A stretch of DNA of 64,000 bases, from the NCBI GenBank assembly GCA_028692715.1, contig JAQUWU010000008.1:62001-126000 (forward strand), in the 5' to 3' direction. The notes below the pieces were generated by a model. That model was not told the DNA's origin. It searched no databases and saw only the letters and a program-made list of their open reading frames with translations. Every line of letters starts with the position of its first letter. Position 1 is the stretch's first letter. The DNA is from Paludibacter sp. (lineage in GTDB: Bacteria > Bacteroidota > Bacteroidia > Bacteroidales > Paludibacteraceae). Made by a program: the position numbers and the translations under genes. This document shows positions 1-8,096 of the stretch, piece by piece.

Positions 1-752
1 GGATGATATAAATCGTATGCGCGATTTCCAATCATGCAATGTACTTGATGTGTATTTTTCGAAATTTCGAGTCTTGATGCTGTATAGCTTACAGGAGCAA
101 AACGATTATTGATTCTTTGCTCAACAACGGGAGATTGCAAATATTTTTCAGCCCATCGTTTCAACTGATTAAAATTTAAGTCGCCCATTACCAAAAACAC
201 CATTTCCTGAGGTTTATAATGTTTTTGTATAAAATCACAGGCATTTTCAGTAGTGTAATTTTGCAATAATTCCGGTCTTCCCAAAATATTGTGACCAATA
301 GGATGTTGAGCAAAAACCAACTCTTCAAAATCATCGTAAATCAACTCGGACGGACTATCATTATAAGACTGAATTTCATCAATAATAATAACAACTTCTT
401 TGTCAATTTCCTTTTGAGGGAAAGTGGAGTGCAAAACAATATCTGAAACCAACTCCATGGCACGTTCAAAATACTCGTTCAACACAGTAGCGTAAACGAC
501 TGTTTCTTCTTTTGAAGTATAGGCATTTAATTCTCCTCCAATATTTTCAAGTCGATTGATGATATGACCTGAACGACGTTTTGCAGTTCCTTTGAACAAC
601 ATGTGTTCAATAAAATGTGCCATTCCCTGCTCGTGTTCCTCTTCGTCGCGCGATCCGGTGTTTATTACCAGTCCACAATATGAAACAGCTGTTTTATCTG
701 CTTTAAAAATAATCCGAAGACCGTTCGGAAGCGTATATGTTTGATATGACAT
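1..752 (-). CDS. M16 family zinc peptidase (insulinase-like), N-terminal part
   Basis: The reading frame opens at an ATG at 752 and runs off the left edge, so only about 250 N-terminal residues are present. It begins MSYQTYTLPNGLRIIF and carries the inverted zinc-binding motif HFIEH near residues 49-53, followed by the conserved GGELNAYTSKEETVVYA segment that supplies the downstream metal-ligand glutamate region of M16 peptidases. Family members are processing or oligopeptide-degrading metalloproteases of about 410 residues (single unit) or 900 (double unit); which one this is cannot be told from the fragment. No signal peptide is seen, which suggests a cytoplasmic enzyme. A -7-like element lies about 22 bases upstream of the ATG. 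Confidence 0.9.
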   Translation of the reverse strand, partial: MSYQTYTLPNGLRIIFKADKTAVSYCGLVINTGSRDEEEHEQGMAHFIEHMLFKGTAKRRSGHIINRLENIGGELNAYTSKEETVVYATVLNEYFERAMELVSDIVLHSTFPQKEIDKEVVIIIDEIQSYNDSPSELIYDDFEELVFAQHPIGHNILGRPELLQNYTTENACDFIQKHYKPQEMVFLVMGDLNFNQLKRWAEKYLQSPVVEQRINNRFAPVSYTASRLEISKNTHQVHCMIGNRAYDLYH

Positions 753-773
753 TCGTTTTACAAAAAAGAAATG

Positions 774-781
774 CAAAGGTA
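774..781 (-). promoter_or_regulatory. Promoter -7 element for the M16 peptidase gene
   Basis: The minus strand reads TACCTTTG, matching the Bacteroidota -7 consensus TAnnTTTG, about 22 bases before the ATG at 752. No convincing -33 TTTG was found at the usual spacing. Confidence 0.5.
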
Positions 782-798
782 CAAAAATCAGTTGAGAT

Positions 799-819
799 TT
801 GACAATTGACAATTGACAA
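799..819. repeat. Short tandem repeat of TTGACAA
   Basis: Three overlapping TTGACAA units stand in the 160-base gap between the M16 peptidase and yciO-like genes. The same word recurs at about 16.5, 49.9 and 58.6 kb, always between or at the ends of genes. Confidence 0.7.
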
Positions 820-912
820 ATTAGACGCAACGATTTTAAGGTGTATTTTTAATGATGATAAAATACAGTAAATTGCAGTAAAATTATATTTAGGAACTGC
901 TAAAAAAACAAA

Positions 913-1521
913 CTAATTAATCAGTTGTCCTGCGCCCTCCCTAATAATTACGGGTTCTTCATTTGTGCAATCAACAATGGTAGAATGTACTAAGCCTCCA
1001 AAACCTCCATCTATCACTAAGTCGACTTGATTTCCATAAATTTCTTCAATCAATTCCGGATCGGTAATATATTCAAGGCTGTCTTCGTGGGTAAAAATAG
1101 AACTGGTCATCAGCGGATTACCTAATTCACGTACAATAGCCAAAGCGATTGCATTTTCAGGCATACGTATTCCGACTGTCTTTTTATTTTTGAAAAGTTT
1201 GGGGAGCTTGCTGCTGCCATTTAACAGGAAGGTAAAAGGACCGGGGAGATTTCGTTTCATAAGTTTAAATGAAACATCATCCATTTTGGCGTATTCACTT
1301 ATTTCACTTAACTCATGACAAATAAAAGAAAGATTATTGTTTTTAGCATCATGATTCTTTATTTTAGTAATAAACTCTACTCCTGACACATTGAAAATGC
1401 TACAACCAAAAGCATAAACTGTATCAGTGGGAAAAATAATGACACCTCCATTTCGCAAGATTTCTGCAATATGACGGATTTGTGCCGGATTTGGATTTGT
1501 ATCGTAAAGTTTGAGTAGCAC
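913..1521 (-). CDS. YciO/YrdC/Sua5-domain protein (YciO-like)
   Basis: A 202-residue single-domain protein of the Sua5/YrdC/YciO fold. The FPTDTVYAFGC segment (residues 31-41) and the C-terminal STIVDCTNEEPVIIREGAG segment are characteristic. It resembles E. coli YciO more than YrdC/TsaC: the order LSFICHELSEISEYA, RNLPGPFTFLL and VGIRMPENAIALAI follows YciO closely. The KxR signature typical of true threonylcarbamoyl-AMP synthases is altered here (KIKNHDAKNNN). Sua5/YrdC enzymes make the tRNA t6A precursor; YciO-type proteins bind RNA and nucleotide but their role is less certain, so t6A synthesis should not be assumed. It lies downstream of tpiA but behind that gene's terminator, and has its own -7 element. 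Confidence 0.85.
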   Translation of the reverse strand: MLLKLYDTNPNPAQIRHIAEILRNGGVIIFPTDTVYAFGCSIFNVSGVEFITKIKNHDAKNNNLSFICHELSEISEYAKMDDVSFKLMKRNLPGPFTFLLNGSSKLPKLFKNKKTVGIRMPENAIALAIVRELGNPLMTSSIFTHEDSLEYITDPELIEEIYGNQVDLVIDGGFGGLVHSTIVDCTNEEPVIIREGAGQLIN

Positions 1522-1571
1522 TGTGTTTGGTATTTAAGAACTGATTATTGTGCAATTAGTTTTATTTGGCA

Positions 1572-1579
1572 CAAAAGTA
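1572..1579 (-). promoter_or_regulatory. Promoter -7 element for the yciO-like gene
   Basis: Minus strand TACTTTTG fits TAnnTTTG, about 50 bases upstream of the start at 1521 and just past the tpiA terminator. Confidence 0.5.
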
Positions 1580-1585
1580 TAAAAA

Positions 1586-1614
1586 AAATCCTGCAAATTA
1601 ATTTTACAGGATTT
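1586..1614 (-). terminator. Rho-independent terminator of tpiA
   Basis: Arms AAATCCTG and CAGGATTT close a 13-base loop. On the minus strand the stem is followed by a run of T, as expected for termination after tpiA. Confidence 0.75.
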
Positions 1615-1689
1615 AATATTTACATTTAGTTGTGTTAAGTTCAAAACGTTTTAGTGTTTCCTACCTCAACGACTAAAAGTTTTTCGCTT

Positions 1690-2445
1690 TCAAAATGCGT
1701 CAATAATTGCTTTGAAATCAGCAACTTTTAAAGAAGCACCACCAATTAAACCACCGTCGATATCGGGTTGTGAGAATAATTCAGAAGCGTTTTTAGCATT
1801 ACAACTTCCACCGTAAAGTATTGAAGTGTTTTCAGCCATTTCTTTACCGAATTTAGCAGCAATAATAGAGCGAATAAATGCTAATGTATCCTGAGCTTGT
1901 TCTGTAGAAGCAGTTACACCAGTTCCGATTGCCCAAATTGGCTCGTAAGCAATAACGATTTTTTTGAAATCATCAGCACTTAAATTAAAAACCGTTTCTT
2001 CCAACTGTTTTTGAACATAAGCATTTTGTTTGTTAGCATTACGTACATCTAATGCTTCACCACAACAATAGATAGGTGTAAGTCCGTTAGCCAAAGCTAA
2101 AGCCACTTTATCATTCAATGTTGCACTTGTTTCGCCATAATACTCACGACGTTCTGAGTGTCCCAAAATTACATATTCAGCTCCAGTAGATTTTACCATG
2201 GCAGCACTAATTTCGCCTGTATAAGCACCTGATTCTTTATTAGCACAGTTTTGAGCGGCTACTCCAATCACTTTGGTATCAATAGCAGCAGCTACGCTAG
2301 CAAGATGGATAAAAGGTGTACCGATTACCACATCACAATTTAATGTTGCACCAGCCAACGCTTCGTTCAATTCAGTTGCCAATGCCAACCCTTCCTGAAG
2401 GGTTTTGTTCATTTTCCAGTTTCCTGCAACAATGTTTTTTCTCAT
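1690..2445 (-). CDS. tpiA: Triosephosphate isomerase
   Basis: Interconverts dihydroxyacetone phosphate and glyceraldehyde 3-phosphate in glycolysis and gluconeogenesis; cytoplasmic TIM-barrel dimer. The 251-residue length is normal for the family. All catalytic signatures are seen: NWKMN at residues 8-12 (Asn and Lys), the catalytic histidine in LGHSERR near residue 95, the catalytic glutamate in [11 protein letters not shown] near residue 167 with the flexible loop-6 motif after it, and the phosphate-binding YGGS and GLIGGASL segments near the C terminus. It follows the two exported-protein genes on the same strand and ends before a clear terminator, so it may be the last gene of that transcript. 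Confidence 0.98.
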   Translation of the reverse strand: MRKNIVAGNWKMNKTLQEGLALATELNEALAGATLNCDVVIGTPFIHLASVAAAIDTKVIGVAAQNCANKESGAYTGEISAAMVKSTGAEYVILGHSERREYYGETSATLNDKVALALANGLTPIYCCGEALDVRNANKQNAYVQKQLEETVFNLSADDFKKIVIAYEPIWAIGTGVTASTEQAQDTLAFIRSIIAAKFGKEMAENTSILYGGSCNAKNASELFSQPDIDGGLIGGASLKVADFKAIIDAF

Positions 2446-2495
2446 CTTTTTTTACTTTAAAATTTTTATTTTGAATTAGTTTTAAATAATTTGCT

Positions 2496-3302
2496 TCACC
2501 AAAAAAGCCAAAAACTATTATATGTTTTATATATTCTAGTTCTGTTGTGGTAGGTTATTTCATAATTACTTTCGTTTTCCGTATCAACAAAATACCTGCC
2601 ATTAGTCGTTTCATGTTTATTGTTCTCGTCATCATCAGCATTAATATTTATACTACCTTCAGTAATTGAATTTTGCTCCCCCTGATAAACTAATGTGTCT
2701 TTTATTTGAAAGGAAATACGTAAATTTTGAATTCCGTAATTTATATTCTCTGAAACTCCATTTCCCGTGATACCAAAATTAGTATTTTGGAATAATATTG
2801 CCGGCACACTGTCTCTACACTGAAGTTGCAATATTAGTTCACGGTGTTGTTTGGAATTAGAATCTTCTACCTTATGCATTTCCCATTTTTCATTGCCTTT
2901 GCAATTCACAACACTAAAACTATCCTGATATTGCTCTTTAATTTTCCATACTGCACCTTGTAAATGAATAGAGTTTGTATCTGTCAAAATGGTATAAATT
3001 GTATCGTTATCTGAATTTCTTACAAAAAGATAAATATGAGATATCGGATGTACAATTTCGTATTGCTGAAAATATTGATTTTTAAAAACCTGCTTAATTG
3101 AATCATCCATATTCAAATAACTTTCCAGAAACAATAGTTTATCAAACAATCTGATTTCATTACTAATCAGAGTGGATGTAAAATAAAACATTTCACTGGC
3201 CGGTTGTGCAAAATCAGGTTTATTTTCAGGTTCACTAATTTCGCAGGAACTGAAAGAAACGATCAGTAACATAAAAAATAAGATGGAATTTATTTTATTC
3301 AT
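2496..3302 (-). CDS. Hypothetical lipoprotein
   Basis: A 268-residue protein with a short charged start, a hydrophobic stretch (residues 8-17) and a lipobox ending in SFSSC at Cys20, so it is expected to be a lipoprotein of the cell envelope. The mature part is polar, rich in Asn, Ser and Asp, with no domain I recognise. Its start codon overlaps the stop of the upstream outer-membrane-like gene by four bases (ATGA), so the two are probably translated together and may work together. A role cannot be assigned from sequence. Confidence 0.75.
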   Translation of the reverse strand: MNKINSILFFMLLIVSFSSCEISEPENKPDFAQPASEMFYFTSTLISNEIRLFDKLLFLESYLNMDDSIKQVFKNQYFQQYEIVHPISHIYLFVRNSDNDTIYTILTDTNSIHLQGAVWKIKEQYQDSFSVVNCKGNEKWEMHKVEDSNSKQHRELILQLQCRDSVPAILFQNTNFGITGNGVSENINYGIQNLRISFQIKDTLVYQGEQNSITEGSININADDDENNKHETTNGRYFVDTENESNYEITYHNRTRIYKTYNSFWLFW

Positions 3303-3958
3303 CTATGTATACTCCTTTGAAACCTATAACCCAAACCAATTGTTGCTATTCCTTGAGTACCTAAAGTAGATAAATCGGAAAAGCCATAAATACTTTTTCC
3401 TATTGTAAACCCAAATAGCGTAAACTGACCTGCAATTGTATAACGGCTTTCATTTTTAACAACAGACCTTAAAATATCATTTTCAACTACATACCTAAAT
3501 CCCCAACCCATGGATGTATACAAACTAAATTTGGGCTTATTCAACCATGTATACCGTAATGTTGGATAAATGGAAAAATGCTTCACCTCATTGAATCCAA
3601 CCGTAGCATCCGTTTCTTCGTCAAGATAATTACTAAAATAGGAGAAAAATACCGCTGTAACACCAACTCCTATCGATTTATTTGCCTGATATGTATATTC
3701 ACCAAATAGAGCATTAGTAGTAAATCTTGCCCCACGGTAATAATCTTTTACATCAAACTGAATTAAATAGCCATCAAATTGGTCATCCCAATTGAAGATA
3801 TTATTGACCACTTCGGCTGCTTCAAAAGGTTTATAACCAATACCTAGTCTGAATTCATGCGCCGGAAAAATAGCTTCTTTTTTAGGCACAATCCATTCTT
3901 GAGCAAAAATATGAATGCTCAAAGGTGTAAACAAAATCAGAAACAGTATTTTTTTCAC
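3299..3958 (-). CDS. Exported beta-rich protein, possible outer-membrane barrel
   Basis: A 219-residue protein with an N-terminal signal peptide (hydrophobic core residues 4-18, cleavage likely after IFAQ). The mature chain alternates aromatic and polar residues (for example FSIYPTLRYTWL and IATIGLGYRFQ), and ends in an aromatic-containing segment, as in small outer-membrane beta-barrels. No named family is recognised. It overlaps the lipoprotein gene downstream by four bases, which points to a coupled pair: a barrel plus a lipoprotein. Confidence in the gene is good; the barrel assignment is inference. Confidence 0.7.
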   Translation of the reverse strand: MKKILFLILFTPLSIHIFAQEWIVPKKEAIFPAHEFRLGIGYKPFEAAEVVNNIFNWDDQFDGYLIQFDVKDYYRGARFTTNALFGEYTYQANKSIGVGVTAVFFSYFSNYLDEETDATVGFNEVKHFSIYPTLRYTWLNKPKFSLYTSMGWGFRYVVENDILRSVVKNESRYTIAGQFTLFGFTIGKSIYGFSDLSTLGTQGIATIGLGYRFQRSIHR

Positions 3959-4002
3959 TTGAAACTATTTACTACAGACTATAAACACTCAACTGCAAAC
4001 TT

Positions 4003-5145
4003 TTAAAAGTCTCTCCAGTTCCACTTTCCAATAATTGTTCCAGCTTCGATCAACACCAATCCCGGATTTGCACGTACAATAGTCTTTAGCGTTATCGGAT
4101 CAGTCTTGCAGAAAGGATATGTTACTTTTGTTTTCGTTTTAAAATTTTCAATGTCGTCATCAGAAGAGGCAGTAAGCACCATAAATTTTGTTCCGTTCAA
4201 CAAAGATTCCTGATAAATTTTTTCAGCATTTATTGCTCCTTTTTCCGAAGATTCATTCAAATCATACATTATCAATAAATACGTTTTCCCATTATTTTCT
4301 AATACATCTCCGGTAATATCCTCGTAATTAGGATCTAAAATTGTAAAATCATGTATTGGAGCTTTAAAACCTTTCGAAATCAAAACAGTTTTTTGATCAA
4401 CAAATTTCCATGTTGAATCTCCTTTAGGATAATTTTCGAGCGTAAATTCTTTCTGTATACCATCTTTTTGGTAGAAGAATGTAGTCTGATATTCATCCAG
4501 CTTTGCACCTTCCGGAATTTCCATTGCTTTAGGGATATTCACTCCTACTTTATAAGGGCGGAAATCAATTAAAGGTAAATGACGGTATGAATAAACGGAT
4601 AATCCAACACCAATCAGAATAAAAAAGGAGAACAATACCCGTTGGGATATTTTAGTAAAAAAGGAATGAATTTGTTTTTGATAAAAGAGGAGAAATATCA
4701 CCATCGATATTAGCACCAAATTTTTGTAAAAGGTTGCCCAGTTGCTAATTACTAACGCATCGCCAAAACAGCCACAATCGGAAACGAGGTTTTCCTTTAT
4801 GGCAATATATAGCGTAAGCGGCGTCATAACCAGCATAAAAAGCAAAGCCATTAAGTTGGTGATACGAATATATAATTTGAATAACAGACTAAGCCCAATT
4901 ACCAATTCGATGGTAGAAAGTAGTATTGCCAAAGGGAACGAAATGGCTGTAAAAACGTGAAAGAAACCCCCAAATGCTACAAAATAGTCGTCGAACTTGT
5001 AGGTAGAACCTAATGGATCGATTGCTTTAACAAACCCGGAAAAAAGGAATACAAGCCCCAATAAAATACGAACTACCGGCAATAAAATATTAATAACTTT
5101 TTCAATCACCTCATTTTTTTTCGTATTTCTGTAAGTACTTTTCAT
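4003..5145 (-). CDS. DoxX/MauE-like membrane protein with thioredoxin-like C-terminal domain
   Basis: A 380-residue protein in two parts. Residues 15-185 hold about five membrane segments of the DoxX/MauE type, with a SDCGCFGD motif (Cys124 and Cys126) in the position where MauE-like proteins carry a redox-active pair. Residues 200-380 are soluble and look thioredoxin-like or TlpA-like (TYLLIMYDLNES, then KFMVLTASSDDD and YPFCKTDP), but without a CxxC at the usual place. This layout matches a conserved Bacteroidota family often named BT_3928-like. A role in moving electrons across the membrane for thiol chemistry outside is plausible but unproven. It follows the DUF1599 gene on the same strand. 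Confidence 0.85.
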   Translation of the reverse strand: MKSTYRNTKKNEVIEKVINILLPVVRILLGLVFLFSGFVKAIDPLGSTYKFDDYFVAFGGFFHVFTAISFPLAILLSTIELVIGLSLLFKLYIRITNLMALLFMLVMTPLTLYIAIKENLVSDCGCFGDALVISNWATFYKNLVLISMVIFLLFYQKQIHSFFTKISQRVLFSFFILIGVGLSVYSYRHLPLIDFRPYKVGVNIPKAMEIPEGAKLDEYQTTFFYQKDGIQKEFTLENYPKGDSTWKFVDQKTVLISKGFKAPIHDFTILDPNYEDITGDVLENNGKTYLLIMYDLNESSEKGAINAEKIYQESLLNGTKFMVLTASSDDDIENFKTKTKVTYPFCKTDPITLKTIVRANPGLVLIEAGTIIGKWNWRDF

Positions 5146-5158
5146 TGTCTTTATTTTA

Positions 5159-5191
5159 CCCCCAACCCCTAAAGGGGAGCTGAAGTTAGTT
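5159..5191. repeat. Palindromic repeat half-element (reverse type) before the DoxX-like gene
   Basis: Contains CCCCTAAAGGGG within CCCCCAACCCCTAAAGGGG and then GAAGTTAGT, matching the longer copies at about 7.98 and 11.34 kb. Read along the gene direction it is the copy type that sits before start codons; it ends 14 bases from the ATG at 5145. No partner was seen after the DUF1599 stop. Confidence 0.8.
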
Positions 5192-5233
5192 CAATTTTTA
5201 AAAGTTAATTTCGAAGAAGATACAATTCTCTCT

Positions 5234-5785
5234 TTATGCGTTAGGGGCTTTCTCTTCCATTTTAATCAATCCAAAAATGGAATAATTAATCATATCGAAA
5301 TAATTAGCATCAATTCCTTCTGAAATGAGCGTTTTACCCTGATTATCTTCGATTTGTTTTGTGCGATAGATTTTCATTAAAATCAAATCGGTATACGATT
5401 CCATGCGCATACTTCTCCAGGCTTCATCGTAATCATGATTTTTATCCATCATTAATTTTTTTGCCTGATCGAGGTATTTAGTGTACAACTCAACACCTTT
5501 TTCGAAAGTCAAGTCGTCGCTTTCTGAAAAGCCAAGTTCCAACTGGATGAGACCAATGATTCCATAATTTACAATAGCAATCAATTCGGAACGAATTCCT
5601 TCGTCCACTTTTGAAACACCTTTGGTTTCGATACTTCGGATTCGATTTGCTTTAATAAAAATCTGATCAGTAACCGATTGCGGGCGTAAAATACGCCACG
5701 AGCAACCGTAATCTTTCATTTTTTTAAGGAAAATATCCCTGCAAATGGCAGTAGCATCGTCGAATTGCTGGTTGGTATGGCTCAT
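5234..5785 (-). CDS. DUF1599 domain protein (tandem duplicated)
   Basis: I choose the ATG at 5785 (183 residues, MSHTNQQF) and not the longer frame to 5866, because a -7 promoter element lies at 5812-5819 inside the extension. The protein has two copies of the same unit. Copy one reads KKMKDYGCSWRILRP...TDQIFIKANRIRSIE and copy two reads DKNHDYDEAWRSMRM...TDLILMKIYRTKQIE. This is DUF1599, which is grouped with nucleotide-modification-associated proteins, although in Bacteroidota it is a stand-alone cytoplasmic protein of unknown role. Conserved DY..W, D and R positions in both copies suggest a ligand site built from the two halves. Confidence 0.9.
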   Translation of the reverse strand: MSHTNQQFDDATAICRDIFLKKMKDYGCSWRILRPQSVTDQIFIKANRIRSIETKGVSKVDEGIRSELIAIVNYGIIGLIQLELGFSESDDLTFEKGVELYTKYLDQAKKLMMDKNHDYDEAWRSMRMESYTDLILMKIYRTKQIEDNQGKTLISEGIDANYFDMINYSIFGLIKMEEKAPNA

Positions 5786-5811
5786 GTTTTTAAGCTTGTT
5801 TTTTAGAGCCA

Positions 5812-5819
5812 CAAAGGTA
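5812..5819 (-). promoter_or_regulatory. Promoter -7 element for the DUF1599 gene
   Basis: Minus strand TACCTTTG fits TAnnTTTG and lies 27 bases upstream of the ATG at 5785, which decides between the two possible starts. Confidence 0.55.
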
Positions 5820-5975
5820 CATATTTTTGTTGAAACGAACAATTGGAATGAAAACACATAAAACAACTATCAAATTAAAAAAAAACCTATAAAATGATAT
5901 CGAAATTTAAAAAATCCATTCATAAAATTGCAAATTAAACTCTTATTACGATATTAGTAATCTATTTCAATTTTT

Positions 5976-6437
5976 ATGATAAAAAAGAAAATTATTTTAT
6001 TTACCCTGACTTTAATTATATCTTTTTTTTGTAATGCTCAAGAGTTGGGTTATGCAACTTACTACAACAATAATCTGAAAGGGCATCACACTTCCGACGG
6101 TAGCAAGTACGATCCGGACAGCATGACTTGTGCCCATCGCTCCTATCCTTTAGGGACTTTGCTAATGGTAAATAATCCAAAAAATGACCGTTTTGTAATT
6201 GTAAAAGTCACTGATCGCGGGCCTTTTCAAAAACGATTAATGATTGATTTATCCTATACCGCATCTGCAAAATTGGATATTATCCGAGAAGGAATTGCAC
6301 AAGTTAAAATTTTCAAACTGGATTTGCCTTTAGTAGCATATTTATATCTTCCAACTCCACTAACTTTGTTAAAGATTGAGGAAAGGATTATAATGGAGTC
6401 TGTTTTGAAAAAATATTTAGAGAAGTGTCATTTTTAA
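5976..6437 (+). CDS. RlpA-like double-psi beta-barrel protein
   Basis: A 153-residue exported protein: signal peptide at residues 1-21 (cleavage near CNAQ), then a double-psi beta-barrel from about residue 22 to 110. The conserved elements GYATYYNNNLKGHHTSDG, TCAHRSYPLGTLLMV and VKVTDRGPF match RlpA, whose best-studied members are septal lytic transglycosylases acting on peptidoglycan without stem peptides. The catalytic Asp in VTDRGPF is present, and a His follows CA in the expected place. Unlike E. coli RlpA it has no SPOR domain and no lipobox, which is common in this phylum. It is monocistronic and ends at a hairpin shared with the convergent sulfur operon. Confidence 0.9.
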   Translation: MIKKKIILFTLTLIISFFCNAQELGYATYYNNNLKGHHTSDGSKYDPDSMTCAHRSYPLGTLLMVNNPKNDRFVIVKVTDRGPFQKRLMIDLSYTASAKLDIIREGIAQVKIFKLDLPLVAYLYLPTPLTLLKIEERIIMESVLKKYLEKCHF

Positions 6438-6444
6438 ACAAAAA

Positions 6445-6478
6445 AACGGCTAAAAATCATTAAAGATTTTCAGCCGTT
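6445..6478. terminator. Bidirectional terminator between rlpA-like gene and the sulfur operon
   Basis: Arms AACGGCTAAAAATC and GATTTTCAGCCGTT pair with one mismatch around a six-base loop. On the minus strand the stem is followed by a run of seven T, so it should end the sulfur operon; it can also serve the plus-strand gene. Confidence 0.85.
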
Positions 6479-6537
6479 ATTCTGTTACAACTTTTTCAAA
6501 ATCCTAAACTTTGAAAAAAATGTTTGTTTTTTATTTA

Positions 6538-7584
6538 TCAATTTTCTTTCAATTTTGCAAAATACATGGCGAACGAACGATACAAGAAGTGTGTCCATTT
6601 ACCGAAAGGAACAATAATAAGAGCCCATTGAACCAAAACAGTTAAATGGAAAATATACAACCATTTATTCATTTCCAAAATATCAAGATCTATAAATAGA
6701 CGAACCAAAAAGGCTGTTAAACCCATTAGAAAAAGCCATACCACAAAGAAAATATCCGAAGGTTGCGAATGTTTACTAACTTCTTTTTTTGCTTTCATTC
6801 GACCTGAGACAAAGTCAATGGTTACAACAAATACAATGGCACTCATTACATAACCCAAAACAATAACGAACAGGCTTTCAGTACCAAACCAATCTAACAC
6901 AACGGTCGTAAAAAGCAATGATAAGTAACCAATAACCAAAATAAAGTGTTCAAACCAACGAAATTGGTTATCGTCGCAACCTAAAGCCCGTTTCTGTGTA
7001 AACATATGAATAAATAATTCACCCATACTTTTTACATATTTCATAAATGACACTTTAGTTTTTGGTTTTAATATAGTAAAATACCACATGCGAGCCACAT
7101 TGGGCATAAGAATTACTAAACCAATGGTTCCAATGGCTATACCTTCGAACATATGTCCGAAATGCAGCATTTCAGTTAACTCAAAACCTACCGATATTGC
7201 AAAAGCTAACACTCCAACAAAAGTCAGAATAAAAGCGGAGATGCTTATTGGTAATGATTTATATAATAGACCCGAAAGTCCGGTCCAGTCGTATTGAGCA
7301 GTCAGATAGCGACGAAGCGACATCATTAACTCACCCGGATTTGCTTCTTGCGGACAAAGTGTTGAACACTCACCGCAATAATAACATTCCCAAGGTTTCA
7401 ACGAAGCTTTGATATCGTCTTCCAAACCGAGTGCGCTCAATCGAACCATTTCACGAGGAAACGAAACATCCTCGGTCGATAATGAACATACTGCTGTACA
7501 GTTGCCACAGTTATAACAGGCATTAAAATTTACTGCCCCGTATTTGTTCAGTTCTTTTCCAAATGAAGGATTTATTTTTGCCAT
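6538..7584 (-). CDS. qmoC: QmoC-like subunit: HdrC ferredoxin domain fused to HdrE-type cytochrome b
   Basis: I choose the ATG at 7584 (348 residues, MAKINPSFGK); the longer frame to 7626 would run into an inverted repeat. Residues 20-75 are an HdrC-type ferredoxin domain with two Cys sets, ACYNCGNCTAVC and ECYYCGECSTLC, each able to bind a 4Fe-4S cluster. Residues 105-345 hold about six membrane segments with several histidines in or near them (LHFGHMFEG, FEHFILVIGY, YIFHLTVLVQW, WTHFLY), as in heme b-binding HdrE/QmoC. QmoC of sulfate reducers links the membrane quinone pool to the soluble QmoAB flavoproteins. As the last gene of the operon it supplies the membrane anchor and the menaquinone contact. 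The true electron partner here is unknown. Confidence 0.85.
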   Translation of the reverse strand: MAKINPSFGKELNKYGAVNFNACYNCGNCTAVCSLSTEDVSFPREMVRLSALGLEDDIKASLKPWECYYCGECSTLCPQEANPGELMMSLRRYLTAQYDWTGLSGLLYKSLPISISAFILTFVGVLAFAISVGFELTEMLHFGHMFEGIAIGTIGLVILMPNVARMWYFTILKPKTKVSFMKYVKSMGELFIHMFTQKRALGCDDNQFRWFEHFILVIGYLSLLFTTVVLDWFGTESLFVIVLGYVMSAIVFVVTIDFVSGRMKAKKEVSKHSQPSDIFFVVWLFLMGLTAFLVRLFIDLDILEMNKWLYIFHLTVLVQWALIIVPFGKWTHFLYRSFAMYFAKLKEN

Positions 7585-7601
7585 TAGATTTATTTTTTTT
7601 G

Positions 7602-7682
7602 AACCACATAGGTACATAGATAACATAGAATATTTTATTTTTATACTAAAAAAAATATTGTGAACTATGTGACTATGTGGTT
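7602..7682. repeat. Inverted repeat filling the gap between the winged-helix and qmoC genes
   Basis: Arms AACCACATAGGTACATAG (7602-7619) and CTATGTGACTATGTGGTT (7665-7682) match at 16 of 18 positions. The outer end lies five bases after the winged-helix stop codon and the inner part reaches to 18 bases before the qmoC start. In the mRNA it would fold into a long stem. Confidence 0.75.
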
Positions 7683-7687
7683 AATAA

Positions 7688-8032
7688 TTATTTATTCAAT
7701 TTATAAGTGTAATACTCGTCCATATCATCAATATCGCCGGTTTTTACGAAACCATACTTCACCAGAGACATTAAATAATAAACTACTTCATCAGTTGGCA
7801 TATTTACTTTCTCAGTCAACTGTTTAATAGTCAAATCTTCCTCTTTCAAAGCTTCCAAAATTAATTTCTTAATTCCATTAAACTCTTTCAAATTTTGCTT
7901 TGCCTGCTCTGGCATTCCACCCAATTTTTCGCGCAGGTATTTTGCTGTTTTTCCTTTTTCTACTTCACCCCTAACCCCTAAAGGGGAACTGGAGTTAGTA
8001 TCGTCTTGTATATTTTCTTTAATATCTTTCAT
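7688..8032 (-). CDS. Small winged-helix protein inside the Hdr/Qmo-like operon
   Basis: A 114-residue protein. Residues about 45-112 look like a winged helix-turn-helix (KKLILEALKEEDLTIKQLTE, then VNMPTDEVVYYLMSLVKYG and a short beta wing ending YYTYKLNK). Similar small helix-turn-helix proteins occur beside HdrA/MvhD-type genes, but no exact function is known; a structural or regulatory role in the complex are both possible. Residues 7-24 (NIQDDTNSSSPLGVRGEV) are not part of that domain: they are read from a palindromic repeat in its only open frame, and nearly the same peptide opens the QmoA-like protein three genes upstream. The ATG at 8032 is the only start before the repeat. Confidence 0.75.
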   Translation of the reverse strand: MKDIKENIQDDTNSSSPLGVRGEVEKGKTAKYLREKLGGMPEQAKQNLKEFNGIKKLILEALKEEDLTIKQLTEKVNMPTDEVVYYLMSLVKYGFVKTGDIDDMDEYYTYKLNK

Positions 8033-8092
8033 ATCAAATGTATTTCAATTATTAGAAGTAATTTCTCTAGTCCCCCTTTAGGGGTTAGGGGT
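7966..8092. repeat. Inverted pair of palindromic elements across the hdrA-like / winged-helix junction
   Basis: One half (8072-8092) lies four bases after the stop codon of the 644-residue HdrA-like gene; the other half (7966-8000) lies inside the 5' end of the winged-helix gene in opposite orientation. Both contain CCCCTAAAGGGG and CCCCTAACCCC. The start codon at 8032 lies between them, so the element appears to supply the gene's present start and first two dozen codons. Confidence 0.85.
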
Positions 8093-8096
8093 CGGT

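Noticed and set aside
5786..5866. N-terminal extension of the DUF1599 protein
   Set aside because: A promoter -7 element lies inside it.
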